The notes beneath the pieces were generated by a model that was not told the DNA's origin, searched no databases, and saw only the letters and a list, made by a program, of their open reading frames with translations. From positions 248,001 to 312,000 of the forward strand of contig NZ_JBHMFT010000003.1 of NCBI RefSeq assembly GCF_051433195.1: a stretch of DNA of 64,000 nucleotides. The letters are read 5' to 3'. Positions 51,608-60,289 of the stretch are shown piece by piece; positions within the stretch are counted from its first letter, which is position 1; each line of letters starts with the position of its first letter. Both the position numbers and the translations under genes were made by a program. Source of the stretch: Falsiroseomonas sp051433195. GTDB lineage: Bacteria > Pseudomonadota > Alphaproteobacteria > Acetobacterales > Acetobacteraceae.

Positions 51608-52078
51608 CTACCAGTAGCCGCGATGCGGCACCTCGGCCTCGTCCTCCAGCAGCGGGCCGACCACCTCGATCCTCCGCTGGCCGGCGGCGAAGACCTCCCG
51701 GCACGGCAGGTCCAGGGTGAGGTTCTCCGGATGAGGGCCGATCAGCGCTTTCAGGCGGCGCTCGGACAGGCCGTAGACGACGCGGCCGATGCCGGCCCAG
51801 TAGATGGCGCCGGCGCACATGGCGCAGGGCTCCGCGCTGCTGACCAGCGTCGCGGCGGCGCGGACCTCGGGCGACAGCTCGACGCAGGCGCGGGTGGCGA
51901 TCAGGCGTTCCGCATGGCCGGTGCCGTCGCCATGCGGGTGGAAGGCATTCGCCTGGTCCAGCAGCACCGTGCCATCCGGGTCCACCAGCAACGCGGCGAA
52001 GGGATGCTGGCCGGCCTCGCGGGCCTGCCGCGCCAGGTCGAAGCTGCGGCGCAGAAGGCGATGCTCCGCGTCGCTCAA
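51608..52078 (-). CDS. CMP/dCMP-type zinc deaminase (nucleoside or guanine deaminase-like)
   Basis: A 156-residue cytidine-deaminase-fold enzyme. Zinc and catalysis motifs are GHAERLIA (HAE) and SSAEPCAMCAGAIYWAGIG (PCxxC). FALARQ-like FDLARQAREAGQHPFAALLV begins the fold. It resembles guanine or nucleoside deaminases more than TadA because it lacks the usual tRNA-binding tail; the substrate is uncertain. The start is a TTG overlapping the methyltransferase stop (TTGA), the only start codon consistent with the fold and coupling. Confidence 0.8.
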   Translation of the reverse strand: MSDAEHRLLRRSFDLARQAREAGQHPFAALLVDPDGTVLLDQANAFHPHGDGTGHAERLIATRACVELSPEVRAAATLVSSAEPCAMCAGAIYWAGIGRVVYGLSERRLKALIGPHPENLTLDLPCREVFAAGQRRIEVVGPLLEDEAEVPHRGYW

Positions 52079-52716
52079 CGCGAGTCCATCCGCTGGCGCT
52101 TCTCGACGATGATGAAGTGCAGGTCCTTCAGATGCGCGGCCGGGGTGAAGGGGAAGGTGCCGATCACCTCCCGCACCCCGAACTGCGCGCCGCCGATCCG
52201 GTTGAGCAGCGCCACCAGTTCCTCCCGCTCGGCGCCGAAGGGGTCCAGTTCCGTCACCGCCTTGGGGGCGTTCTGGTCGGTATGCTCCAGCAGCATCACG
52301 CCGCCGACCCGCAGGCACGAAGCCCAGGCGGTGAAGCACTTTTCCGGATCGTAGCTGTGGTCGTAGGAGTTGCTGTAGATGAAATCCACGGATTCCAGCC
52401 ATTCCGGCTTGGTGTCGTGGAAGTCCCATTGGATGGTGTGGGGGAAGTCCTTGGCGGTCGGGCTGATCTCGGTGCCGATCACCTCGATGCCCAGCTGTTC
52501 GCGCATCCATACCTGTTCGTAGCCGCGGCGGGTGCCATGGCACAGGCCGAAGCGCAGCGGGTCGATGTGTTCGCGCAGCCAGTTGGACAGGAAGCCGATT
52601 GTCTCCCGGTGCACCCAATGGGCGTGTAGCTTGCGGCGGTTGCCGGCCTCCTGCACCGCCCTGTACTTCTCGTAGTCGAATTTACCGTCGGGGGTGAGGT
52701 AGCTATGCAGTTTCAT
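52075..52716 (-). CDS. class I SAM-dependent methyltransferase-like protein
   Basis: A 213-residue protein. FGLCHGTRRGYEQVWMRE fits SAM-binding motif I, GIEVIGTEISPTA motif II with its acidic residue, and DFIYSNSYDHSYDPEKCF with LRVGGVMLLEHTDQNAP the later strands. The N-terminal HAHWVHRETIGFLSNWLREH appears in FkbM-like or sugar-associated methyltransferases. Divergence from a GT11-like gene across a short gap favours a glycan role, but its coupled partner is a deaminase. Substrate unknown. Confidence 0.65.
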   Translation of the reverse strand: MKLHSYLTPDGKFDYEKYRAVQEAGNRRKLHAHWVHRETIGFLSNWLREHIDPLRFGLCHGTRRGYEQVWMREQLGIEVIGTEISPTAKDFPHTIQWDFHDTKPEWLESVDFIYSNSYDHSYDPEKCFTAWASCLRVGGVMLLEHTDQNAPKAVTELDPFGAEREELVALLNRIGGAQFGVREVIGTFPFTPAAHLKDLHFIIVEKRQRMDSR

Positions 52717-52787
52717 CAGGCGGGCCTCGGCGGATGCAATTGGATGATACGGTCCTTCCCCGGGGCAGGCCAGGGGAAGCCGGCAGC

Positions 52788-53660
52788 GTGACCCCCATCC
52801 TGAGCCAGCAACTGGCAGGCGGGCTCGGCAACTGCATGTTCGAGCATCTGCTGGCGCGCGCCATCCTGCGCCGCATCCCGGAGATGCAGCTGACGGGCAA
52901 GAGCCTGCCGCAATGGGGCATCCGCCCGCCGCGCCTGCCGCTGCCCGCCCGCCATGTGAAGATCGCCGGCAACCGGGTGGAGTTGGAACGGCTGGCCTAC
53001 CTGGTGCGCAGCGGCCTGGTGCAGGGGATCGAGACCACGGCGCTCGGCATGCGCATGGAATACCTCGGCGAGGTCGAGGCGGTGCGTCAGGTGTTCCGGT
53101 CGCCGGCGACGCAGCCGCAGCGCTTCCCGGAAGGCAGCCTGGTGATCAGCGTGCGGGGCGCGGAGATTCTCGGCGGGGTGCACAAGGACTACCGGCCGGT
53201 GCCCATCGCGCTCTATCGCCGCCTGGTGGCGGAAACCGGCCTTGCGCCTGTCTTTCTCGGCCAGCTTGGCGAGGATGCCTATTCCCAGGCGCTGCGGGCG
53301 CAATTCCCGGCCGCGACCTTCGTGCCGAGCCGCGGCGCGATGGAGGATTTCGCGGCGCTGCGCGCGGCGCGGCACCTGGTGGTATCGGTCAGCACCTTCT
53401 CCTGGCTGGCCTGCTGGCTGTCCGAGGCGGAGACCATCCACCTGCCGATCCTTGGCCTGTACCATCCCCGCCGGCGCGCCGACATCGACCTGCTGCCGCT
53501 GACCGACCCGCGCTACCGCTTCCACCTGCTGCCGCACGATGCCTGGACCGGCAGCGCGGCGGAGATGGCGACGGTGCTGGAGGGCACCGTATCCGGCACG
53601 CCGATCGGGCCCGACGCGCTGCTGCCGCTGGCGCAGCCCTCGGTGGCGGTTGCGGCCTGA
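52788..53660 (+). CDS. GT11-like (alpha-1,2-fucosyltransferase family) glycosyltransferase
   Basis: About 290 residues. The N-terminal QQLAGGLGNCMFEHLLARAI matches the GGLGNQMFQY motif of GT11 enzymes, and SLVISVRGAEIL is comparable to their HxRxGD region, though not identical. VVSVSTFSWLACWL resembles the later S-x-FSWW motif. The GTG at 52788 is chosen because the motif then begins ten residues in, as in the family; the ATG at 52734 gives an 18-residue longer form. The sugar donor is a guess; GDP-fucose is usual. Probable surface polysaccharide role. Confidence 0.65.
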   Translation: MTPILSQQLAGGLGNCMFEHLLARAILRRIPEMQLTGKSLPQWGIRPPRLPLPARHVKIAGNRVELERLAYLVRSGLVQGIETTALGMRMEYLGEVEAVRQVFRSPATQPQRFPEGSLVISVRGAEILGGVHKDYRPVPIALYRRLVAETGLAPVFLGQLGEDAYSQALRAQFPAATFVPSRGAMEDFAALRAARHLVVSVSTFSWLACWLSEAETIHLPILGLYHPRRRADIDLLPLTDPRYRFHLLPHDAWTGSAAEMATVLEGTVSGTPIGPDALLPLAQPSVAVAA

Positions 53661-53829
53661 AGGCAGGCTGGAGGACGCACGAAACGCGGATGCCCGAAGC
53701 CGGCCGGGCCACGGTCATCCGCCGGACACCCGGGTCGCACCGAGGCAGGCGCCCGGCGCTGCGGCTCGCGATCCGGTGGTGGCGGCGCCGCCGGGCGGCT
53801 AGACTGGTCGCCGATCCGGGAGCGCCGAC

Positions 53830-56800
53830 TTGTCCTTCATCCACCTTCATGCCCATTCGGCCTATTCCCTCAGCGAGGGCGCCATCAAGGCGGAAAAACT
53901 GCCGGCGCTGGCGCGGGCGGCGGGCATGCCGGCGGTGGCGCTGACCGATTCGGGCAATCTGTTCGGCGCGCTGGAATTCTCCCAGGCCTGCACGGGGAAG
54001 GGGGTCCAGCCCATCCTCGGCTGCCAGCTGTTCCTCGGCCGCGCGGTCACGGACGAATCCGGGCGCGGCGGTGACCCGGCGCGGTTCCGGCCGGACCCGA
54101 TCGTGGCGCTGGCGCGCGATGCGCAGGGGCTGGACAATCTGCAAAGGCTGTCCTCGGCGGGGTTTCTCGGCAGCGACATCTCCGGCCTGCCCTGCCTGTC
54201 GCTGGATACGCTGGACCGGCACCGGTCCGGCATCATCCTGCTGACCGGCGGCACCACCGGCCCGCTGGGCCGCCTGCTGTCGGAAGGGCGGCGGGATGCG
54301 GCGGCGAAGCTGCTGCGTCAGTTGCAGGACATCTTCGGGCCGGATGACCTGGTGGTGGAATTGCAGCGCCACGGGCTGCTGGGCGAGAAGATGATCGAGG
54401 CCGGGCTGCTGGCCCTGGCCGATGAAGCGGGCCTGCCCATCGTCGCGACCAACGACGTGTACTTCGCCGAGGCCGGGATGCACGCAGCCCACGACGCGCT
54501 GCTGTGCATCGCCGAAAGCCGCGTCATCGCCGAGACCGACCGCCGCCGCGTCACCGCCGAGCACTTCTTCAAATCCGCCGAGGCCATGCGGGGGCTGTTC
54601 GCCGACCTGCCGGAGGCCTGCGACAACACGCTGGCGATCGCGCGGCGCTGCGCCGTGATGGCGGAATCGAGGAAGCCGGAACTGCCGATCTGCCCCAAGG
54701 TCTCGCCGGGCATGACGGAGGCGGAGACGGTCTTCGCCATGGCGAAGCAGGGTCTGGAGGGGCGGCTGGACGTGCTCGGGCTGGATGAGCCGGCGCGGGC
54801 GCCCTACCGCGAGCGGCTCGGCTACGAGCTCTCCGTCATCGAGAAGATGGGCTTCTCCGGCTACTTCCTGATCGTCGCCGACTTCATCCAATGGGCCAAG
54901 GCGCAGGGCATCCCGGTCGGGCCAGGCCGTGGTTCGGGCGCCGGGTCCGTCGCCGCCTGGGCGCTGCTGATCACCGACCTCGACCCGATGCGCTGGGGCC
55001 TGCTGTTCGAGCGCTTCCTGAACCCCGAGCGCGTTTCGATGCCGGACTTCGACATCGACTTCTGCCAGGACCGGCGGGACGAGGTGATCGACTATGTCCG
55101 CCGCGAATACGGCGCGGATCGCGTCGCGCAGATCATCACCTTCGGCAAGCTGCAGGCCAAGGCGGCGGTGCGCGACGTCGGCCGCGTCATGGGCCTGCCC
55201 TACGGCCAGGTGGACCGCATCGCCAGCCTGATCCCGTTCAACCCGGCCAAGCCCGTGACGCTGGGCCAGGCGATCGCCGGCGAGCCGAAGCTGCAGGACA
55301 TGCAGCGCAACGACGAACAGGTGCACCGCCTGCTGGAAGTGGCGCAGGAACTGGAGGGGCTGTACCGCAACGCCTCTACCCACGCCGCCGGTGTCGTCAT
55401 CGGGCAGCGGCCGCTGGTGGATATCGTGCCGCTGTACCGCGACCCGCGCAGCGAGACGCTGATCACGCAGTACTCGATGAAGTATGTCGAGCAGGCCAGC
55501 CTGGTGAAGTTCGACTTCCTCGGGCTGAAGACGCTGACGGTGCTGCAACGCGCCGTGCAGTTGCTGGCGCGGCAGGGCATCACCATCGACCTCGAAACCC
55601 TGCCGCTGGACGATGCGAAGACCTATGCCATGCTGGCGAAGGGCGATGCCGCCGGGGTGTTCCAGTTCGAAGGCCAGGGCATGCGCGAATGCCTGCGCAT
55701 GATGCGCCCGGACCGCTTCGAGGATCTGATCGCCGCGGTGTCGCTGTACCGGCCAGGCCCGATGGCGAACATCCCCGCCTATTGCCAGCGCAAGCACGGC
55801 GAGACGTGGGAGGCGCCGCATCCGAAGATGGCCGCGATCGTCGGCGAGACCTACGGCATCCTGGTCTACCAGGAACAGGTCATGCAGATCGCGCAGGAGC
55901 TGGCGGGCTACTCGCTCGGCACCGCGGACCTGCTGCGGCGCGCCATGGGCAAGAAGATCCGCTCCGAGATGGAGGCGCAGCGCAAGATCTTCGTCGATGG
56001 CGCCGTGGCCAACGGCGTGCCGGAGGCGAAGGCGGGCGAAATCTTCGACCTGATGGAGAAGTTCGCCGAATACGGCTTCAACAAGTCGCACGCCGCGGCC
56101 TACGCGCTGGTCAGCTACCAGACCGCCTGGCTGAAGGCGAACCATCCGGTGGCGTTCCTCGCGGCATCGATGTCGCTGGATCTCGGCAACACCGACAAGC
56201 TGGCGGGGCACATGCAGGAGGCGTCGCGGCTCGGCATCGCCGTGCTGCCGCCGGACATCAACCGCAGCGACGCGGAGTTCAGCATCGAGGCGAAGGAGGA
56301 TGGCACACCGGCCATCCGCTTCGCGCTGGCGGCGGTGAAGCGCGTCGGCCTTGCGGCGATGAAGGAGCTGGTGGCGGCGCGCGGGGCGCCCTTCGCCTCG
56401 CTGTCGGATTTCGCCGGGCGCGTCGATCCGAAGCTGCTGAACAAGATGCAGTTGGAGAACCTGGCCAAGGCCGGCGCCTTCGACGCGCTGGAGTCCAACC
56501 GCGCCCGCATGGTGCAGGGCGCGGAAGCGGTGCTGCGCGCCGCGCAGGAAGCCGCGGAGCGCCGCAGCAACCCGACGCGCGACATGTTCGGTGCCGAGAC
56601 CGCGCCGCCGCCGCTGCGCCTGGCGGAGGCGCAGGACTGGCCGGGGCTGGAGAAGCTGTCCTTCGAGGCGGAGGCGGTCGGCTTCCACCTCTCCGCGCAT
56701 CCGCTGGACACCTACCGGCGCGTGCTCGGCAAGCTCGGCGCCGTGCCGTCCTCCCGCATCGAGGAACGGGCGCGCGGTGGGTCGGGCCGCATGAAGCTGG

Positions 56801-57267
56801 CGGGCACCGTGGTGGCGGTGAAGTCCGGCCGCACCAAGTCCGGCAACAAGATGGCCTGGGTGCGCTTCTCCGACGCCGAGGGCAGCTTCGAGGTGACCTT
56901 CTTCAGCGAAAGCCTGGCGCGCGCCGACGGCATGCTGGTGGAAGGCACCGCACTGCTGGTGACCACCGAAGTGCGCCTGGATGGCGACACGGTGCGGCTG
57001 ACGGCGCAGGAGCTGGAGCCGCTGGAGAAGGTGGCGCAGGGCATGGGGCAGGGCATCCGCCTGTGGCTCGACCAGACCGCCGCCGTCGAGCACATCCGCA
57101 ACCTGCTGGCGCGGGAGGGGAAGGGACGTGGCGAGGTGCGGGTGGTGTCCATCACCGGGCCGGGGCAGGAGGTGGAGGTTGCGCTGCCTGGCCGCTTCAA
57201 CGTCTCCCCCCGGCTGATGCAGGCGATGAAGGTGCTGCCCGGCGTCGCGGATGTCGCGGAATTGTAG
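53830..57267 (+). CDS. dnaE: DNA polymerase III alpha subunit
   Basis: A 1145-residue C-family replicative polymerase. It has an N-terminal PHP domain beginning FIHLHAHSAYSLSEGA (3-18), palm catalytic aspartates in PDFDIDF (405-411), fingers with GPGRGSGAGSVAAW nearby, GFNKSHAAAYALVSYQTAWL, and a C-terminal OB fold (about 975-1060) and tau-binding region. The start is a TTG eight bases after GGGAG; an in-frame TAG 30 bases upstream excludes earlier starts. Length and the lolD neighbourhood indicate DnaE1 rather than the mutagenic DnaE2. Confidence 0.96.
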   Translation: MSFIHLHAHSAYSLSEGAIKAEKLPALARAAGMPAVALTDSGNLFGALEFSQACTGKGVQPILGCQLFLGRAVTDESGRGGDPARFRPDPIVALARDAQGLDNLQRLSSAGFLGSDISGLPCLSLDTLDRHRSGIILLTGGTTGPLGRLLSEGRRDAAAKLLRQLQDIFGPDDLVVELQRHGLLGEKMIEAGLLALADEAGLPIVATNDVYFAEAGMHAAHDALLCIAESRVIAETDRRRVTAEHFFKSAEAMRGLFADLPEACDNTLAIARRCAVMAESRKPELPICPKVSPGMTEAETVFAMAKQGLEGRLDVLGLDEPARAPYRERLGYELSVIEKMGFSGYFLIVADFIQWAKAQGIPVGPGRGSGAGSVAAWALLITDLDPMRWGLLFERFLNPERVSMPDFDIDFCQDRRDEVIDYVRREYGADRVAQIITFGKLQAKAAVRDVGRVMGLPYGQVDRIASLIPFNPAKPVTLGQAIAGEPKLQDMQRNDEQVHRLLEVAQELEGLYRNASTHAAGVVIGQRPLVDIVPLYRDPRSETLITQYSMKYVEQASLVKFDFLGLKTLTVLQRAVQLLARQGITIDLETLPLDDAKTYAMLAKGDAAGVFQFEGQGMRECLRMMRPDRFEDLIAAVSLYRPGPMANIPAYCQRKHGETWEAPHPKMAAIVGETYGILVYQEQVMQIAQELAGYSLGTADLLRRAMGKKIRSEMEAQRKIFVDGAVANGVPEAKAGEIFDLMEKFAEYGFNKSHAAAYALVSYQTAWLKANHPVAFLAASMSLDLGNTDKLAGHMQEASRLGIAVLPPDINRSDAEFSIEAKEDGTPAIRFALAAVKRVGLAAMKELVAARGAPFASLSDFAGRVDPKLLNKMQLENLAKAGAFDALESNRARMVQGAEAVLRAAQEAAERRSNPTRDMFGAETAPPPLRLAEAQDWPGLEKLSFEAEAVGFHLSAHPLDTYRRVLGKLGAVPSSRIEERARGGSGRMKLAGTVVAVKSGRTKSGNKMAWVRFSDAEGSFEVTFFSESLARADGMLVEGTALLVTTEVRLDGDTVRLTAQELEPLEKVAQGMGQGIRLWLDQTAAVEHIRNLLAREGKGRGEVRVVSITGPGQEVEVALPGRFNVSPRLMQAMKVLPGVADVAEL

Positions 57268-57425
57268 GGGCGCTTGCGCTCGGGTAGATTGGCCGCGCCC
57301 GCCGGAGGACCATCGCCCTGCCGCACGATCAGACCCTGGGTCATCATCCGCTGCTCGACCTGTCGCCGGATCGTCGCGCCGCCGTCCTGCTGGAAGCCGG
57401 CCTGCATGCCGCCGAGGCGGCCCGT

Positions 57426-58085
57426 ATGCGGGCGGTGGCGGAGCCCTTCCTGGCCCGGCTCGACGCCGAGACGCGGCTGTTCGGCGAATACCTGGTCGAG
57501 GAGGTCGCGCGGCTCTCGGCGCAGGTCGAGGGCATGGCGCAGCTTCGGCAGGCCGATGCGTTGTCGCGCGCCGAGCGGCTGCGGATCGACCCGCTGCCCT
57601 TCATCCCGGCTGCGCGGCGCGATGCAGCGGCCGGCCCGGCCGAGACGCCCGAGTCCGGTCCCTACGCCGTGGACGTGGCCTCCGAGGATTTCATCGGCTT
57701 TGGCTGGTACCCGGCCGAATCCACGGAGGCCGGGTCCCTGCGCTGGTCCGGCCCGGCGCGTTTCGCCACGATGCAGTTGCCGGGGCTGGGCGGCGGGCCG
57801 GTGGTGGTGACGCTGGCGCTGCGCGCCCCCTTCGGCGTGGCGCTGGACCCGGCGCAGCACGACCTGTTCCTGGATGGGCTGAAGCTGGAGCTTGAGGTGC
57901 TGTCGCAGGAGGGCGCCGTGCACACCTGCCGTGCGCTGGCGATGCTGCCCGAACTGCCGCCAGGCTCGCGCGTGGCCCTGCTGCTGACCGGCGCGCGCTT
58001 CGCCGATGCCGCCAACGGGCCGCGTCGCGACACGCGGGAGTTGGGCCTGGGCCTCGGCTGGGTGCGGATCGAGCGCGCGGCCTGA
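57426..58085 (+). CDS. hypothetical protein
   Basis: A 219-residue protein of no recognised family. The N-terminus is helical (FLARLDAETRLFGEYLVEEV). The C-terminal part, from DFIGFGWYPAESTEAGSLRW, looks like a beta-rich domain of the kind seen in glycan or surface proteins. The frame stays open upstream to a CTG at 57318 with a strong GGAGG nine bases before it, adding 36 sensible residues (LPHDQTLGHHPLLDL...). The true start may therefore be the rare CTG. It is followed two bases later by a capsule-like gene. Confidence 0.55.
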   Translation: MRAVAEPFLARLDAETRLFGEYLVEEVARLSAQVEGMAQLRQADALSRAERLRIDPLPFIPAARRDAAAGPAETPESGPYAVDVASEDFIGFGWYPAESTEAGSLRWSGPARFATMQLPGLGGGPVVVTLALRAPFGVALDPAQHDLFLDGLKLELEVLSQEGAVHTCRALAMLPELPPGSRVALLLTGARFADAANGPRRDTRELGLGLGWVRIERAA

Positions 58086-58087
58086 GC

Positions 58088-59245
58088 ATGGCGCGTCGTC
58101 GCATCCTGGTCACCGGGGACCTGCTGCGGCCGCAGGACAAGCTGTTCAAGGCATCCCAGAACGGCAACATCCTGTGGTTCCATCGGCTGGTCCGCCGCGC
58201 CCTGGCCGCGGCCTCCGGCCTGCCGGTGCAGGCGCTGGTCTGGGACGAGCCGGGCATCGCGCCGCCGGGATCCGACGTGGTGGGCTTCGATACCCACGGG
58301 TTCTACGCGGCGGCCGGCGCCACGCCGGATGTCTCGGGCTGGGTCACGCTGTTCGACGCCCTGGACCTGCCGCGCGACGCGGCGGCGCTGCTGGCGGCGC
58401 CCTTCGCCGACGCGGCCGCGGTGGTGGGCTTCGAGCTGACGGAAGTGCAGAAGCGCCTGCTGACGCTGGTCGGCGTGCCCTGGATCGACGTGAACATCCA
58501 CCCCTATCGCTTCGGCCCGGACGTGCTGTTCGCCATCGCGACCGAGCATCCGGAAATCCTCGCCCGCCTGGTCCCGCACCACGCCGAGGACCATGTCTTC
58601 GAGCCCTGGGCCGACCTGCTGGCCGCGACCGCGGTGAAGATGCCGCCGCGCGTGCCGGTGGAGGAGCCCTGCCTGCTGGTCGGCCAGACCCAGGTGGACC
58701 GCGCGCTGATCGCGCAGGGCCGGCTGCTGGACCTGTCGGATTTCGCGGCGCCGCTGCATGCGGCGATCGGCGACGCCGGCCCGGTGCTGTTCAAGCCGCA
58801 CCCCTACAACCCGGATGGCTTCGGCCTGCACCAGGTCGGCCTGCGGCTGTCGCGCATCCACGAGACGCGGGAGAACGCCTACGTCCTGCTGGCGCAGGAC
58901 GCGATCCGCCGCGTCGTCGGCGTCTCCTCCTCCGTCGTCGCGGAGGCGCGGTTCTTCGGCAAGGAGGGGATCTTCCTCGGCACGCCGCCGATGCGGGTCG
59001 CGCCGCATCGCGGCGACCTGGCGCCGGGGCGGCATGCCAGCGTGGTGGATGCCTGGCTCTCGGCCGATTTCTGGCGCGACCTGCTGGCGCCGGTGGTGGC
59101 GGTGACGCCACGCGATGGCAGGCGGCCGGCGCTGCCGCCCAACGCGCTGCGTACCTCGCTCCGGCAGTTCTGGGGCTGGGACGAAATCTTCTTCCAGCTC
59201 CCTTGGGATTTGGCGCAGGGCCGCGCCCGGGAACGCGCCGGTTAA
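58088..59245 (+). CDS. putative capsule polysaccharide synthesis/export-like protein
   Basis: A 385-residue cytoplasmic protein. VLFKPHPYNPDGFG and VVGVSSSVVAEARFFGKEGI recall the KPHP and S-S-x-x-x-E-A pattern of capsule-synthesis proteins (KpsC/KpsS-like) with a GT-B-like architecture. MARRRILVTGDLLRPQDKLF and WIDVNIHPYRFG do not point to a better-known family. It is tightly linked to the hypothetical gene before it and overlaps the convergent dehalogenase by 4 bp. Substrate unknown; the assignment is by resemblance only. Confidence 0.45.
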   Translation: MARRRILVTGDLLRPQDKLFKASQNGNILWFHRLVRRALAAASGLPVQALVWDEPGIAPPGSDVVGFDTHGFYAAAGATPDVSGWVTLFDALDLPRDAAALLAAPFADAAAVVGFELTEVQKRLLTLVGVPWIDVNIHPYRFGPDVLFAIATEHPEILARLVPHHAEDHVFEPWADLLAATAVKMPPRVPVEEPCLLVGQTQVDRALIAQGRLLDLSDFAAPLHAAIGDAGPVLFKPHPYNPDGFGLHQVGLRLSRIHETRENAYVLLAQDAIRRVVGVSSSVVAEARFFGKEGIFLGTPPMRVAPHRGDLAPGRHASVVDAWLSADFWRDLLAPVVAVTPRDGRRPALPPNALRTSLRQFWGWDEIFFQLPWDLAQGRARERAG

Positions 59246-60174
59246 CCGGCTACCGGCTCCTCGCCGGCGAAGAAGGGCAGGAAGGCGCCGAGCACGAGGT
59301 CGGGGCGCTGTTCCGCCGGGTAATGTCCGGTCGGGATCGCCCAGCCGCGCAGGTCCGGCGCCCAGGGGGTCCAGGCCTCCATCACCGCCAGGTGCCGCCC
59401 GACATGGCTGTTGCTGCCCCACAGCACCAGCACCGGGCATTCGATCCGGCGCTTCCCGAAATCCTTGCGGTCCATCTCGTAGTCCAGCGTCACGGTGGCG
59501 CGGTAATCCTCGCACACGGCGTGAACCTGGTCCGGCGTCGTGCAGCGGACATATTCGGAGAAGGCCTCGGGTGAGAAGATCGAGAGCCCGACGCCTTTCT
59601 TGTTCAGCTTGTAGTTGATGTAGTAGTCGAGGTCGGCGCAGAGCAGCTTCTCGGGGAATGGCGCCTTCTGCGCCATGAAGAACCAGTGATAGCTCTCCAG
59701 CCCCCAGCCCAGCGTGATGTTGGACAGCAGGTGCCAGGTCGGCACGATGTCGAGCGAGGCGAGGCGCTCGACGCAGCCGGGATGGTCCAGCGCCATGCGG
59801 AAGGCGACGCGCGCGCCGCGGTCGTGCCCCGCCACGGCGAAGCGGGCAAAGCCGAGGGCGGCCATCACCTCCACCCCGTCCTGCGCCATGGCGCGGAAGC
59901 TGTAGCCAGCGTGGTCGGCGCCACCTTCCGGCTTGCTGCTGTCGCCGTAGCCGCGCAGGTCGATGGCGACGACGGTGAAGCGGCGGGCGAGGTCGGGTGC
60001 CACCTTGTGCCAGCTCACATGGGTCAGCGGGTTGCCGTGCAGCAGCAGCAGCGGCGGTCCCGACCCGCCGATGGCCGCCTGGATCTCGGCGCCTGCGGTC
60101 CGGATGCGCTGGTGGCGGAAGCCGGGCATCAGGGCGGCGGCCACGGCACTCGGCGGCCTGGTCTCATCGGACAT
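59242..60174 (-). CDS. haloacetate (fluoroacetate-type) dehalogenase
   Basis: A 310-residue alpha/beta hydrolase. Nucleophile D118 lies in GHDRGARVAFR, with substrate arginines R119 and R122. D142 and the halide-binding pair H163-W164 (SYHWFFMAQ) follow, and the base H284 in GHYPAEQRPD. Spacings D to R (+1, +4), to Asp (+24) and to His-Trp (+45) equal those I recall for fluoroacetate dehalogenase of Rhodopseudomonas (D110, R111, R114, D134, H155, W156). It hydrolyses haloacetates to glycolate. A GGAGGA site sets the start at MSDETRP. No transporter or regulator is adjacent. Confidence 0.85.
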   Translation of the reverse strand: MSDETRPPSAVAAALMPGFRHQRIRTAGAEIQAAIGGSGPPLLLLHGNPLTHVSWHKVAPDLARRFTVVAIDLRGYGDSSKPEGGADHAGYSFRAMAQDGVEVMAALGFARFAVAGHDRGARVAFRMALDHPGCVERLASLDIVPTWHLLSNITLGWGLESYHWFFMAQKAPFPEKLLCADLDYYINYKLNKKGVGLSIFSPEAFSEYVRCTTPDQVHAVCEDYRATVTLDYEMDRKDFGKRRIECPVLVLWGSNSHVGRHLAVMEAWTPWAPDLRGWAIPTGHYPAEQRPDLVLGAFLPFFAGEEPVAG

Positions 60175-60289
60175 GGGTGTTTCCTCCGTGGCCAGCCTTG
60201 GGCGGCGACCGCGGACGGTCAAGGGTGCCCAGCCGGTGGGGGCCGCTTGTATCCGACGGCAGCGCCGATCCGGCAGGCCCTGAATCGTT

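Noticed and set aside
53389..57093. A 1234-codon open frame antisense to dnaE
   Set aside because: It is low in normal protein composition, has no motifs, and mirrors a gene with all polymerase signatures. High GC keeps such shadow frames open.
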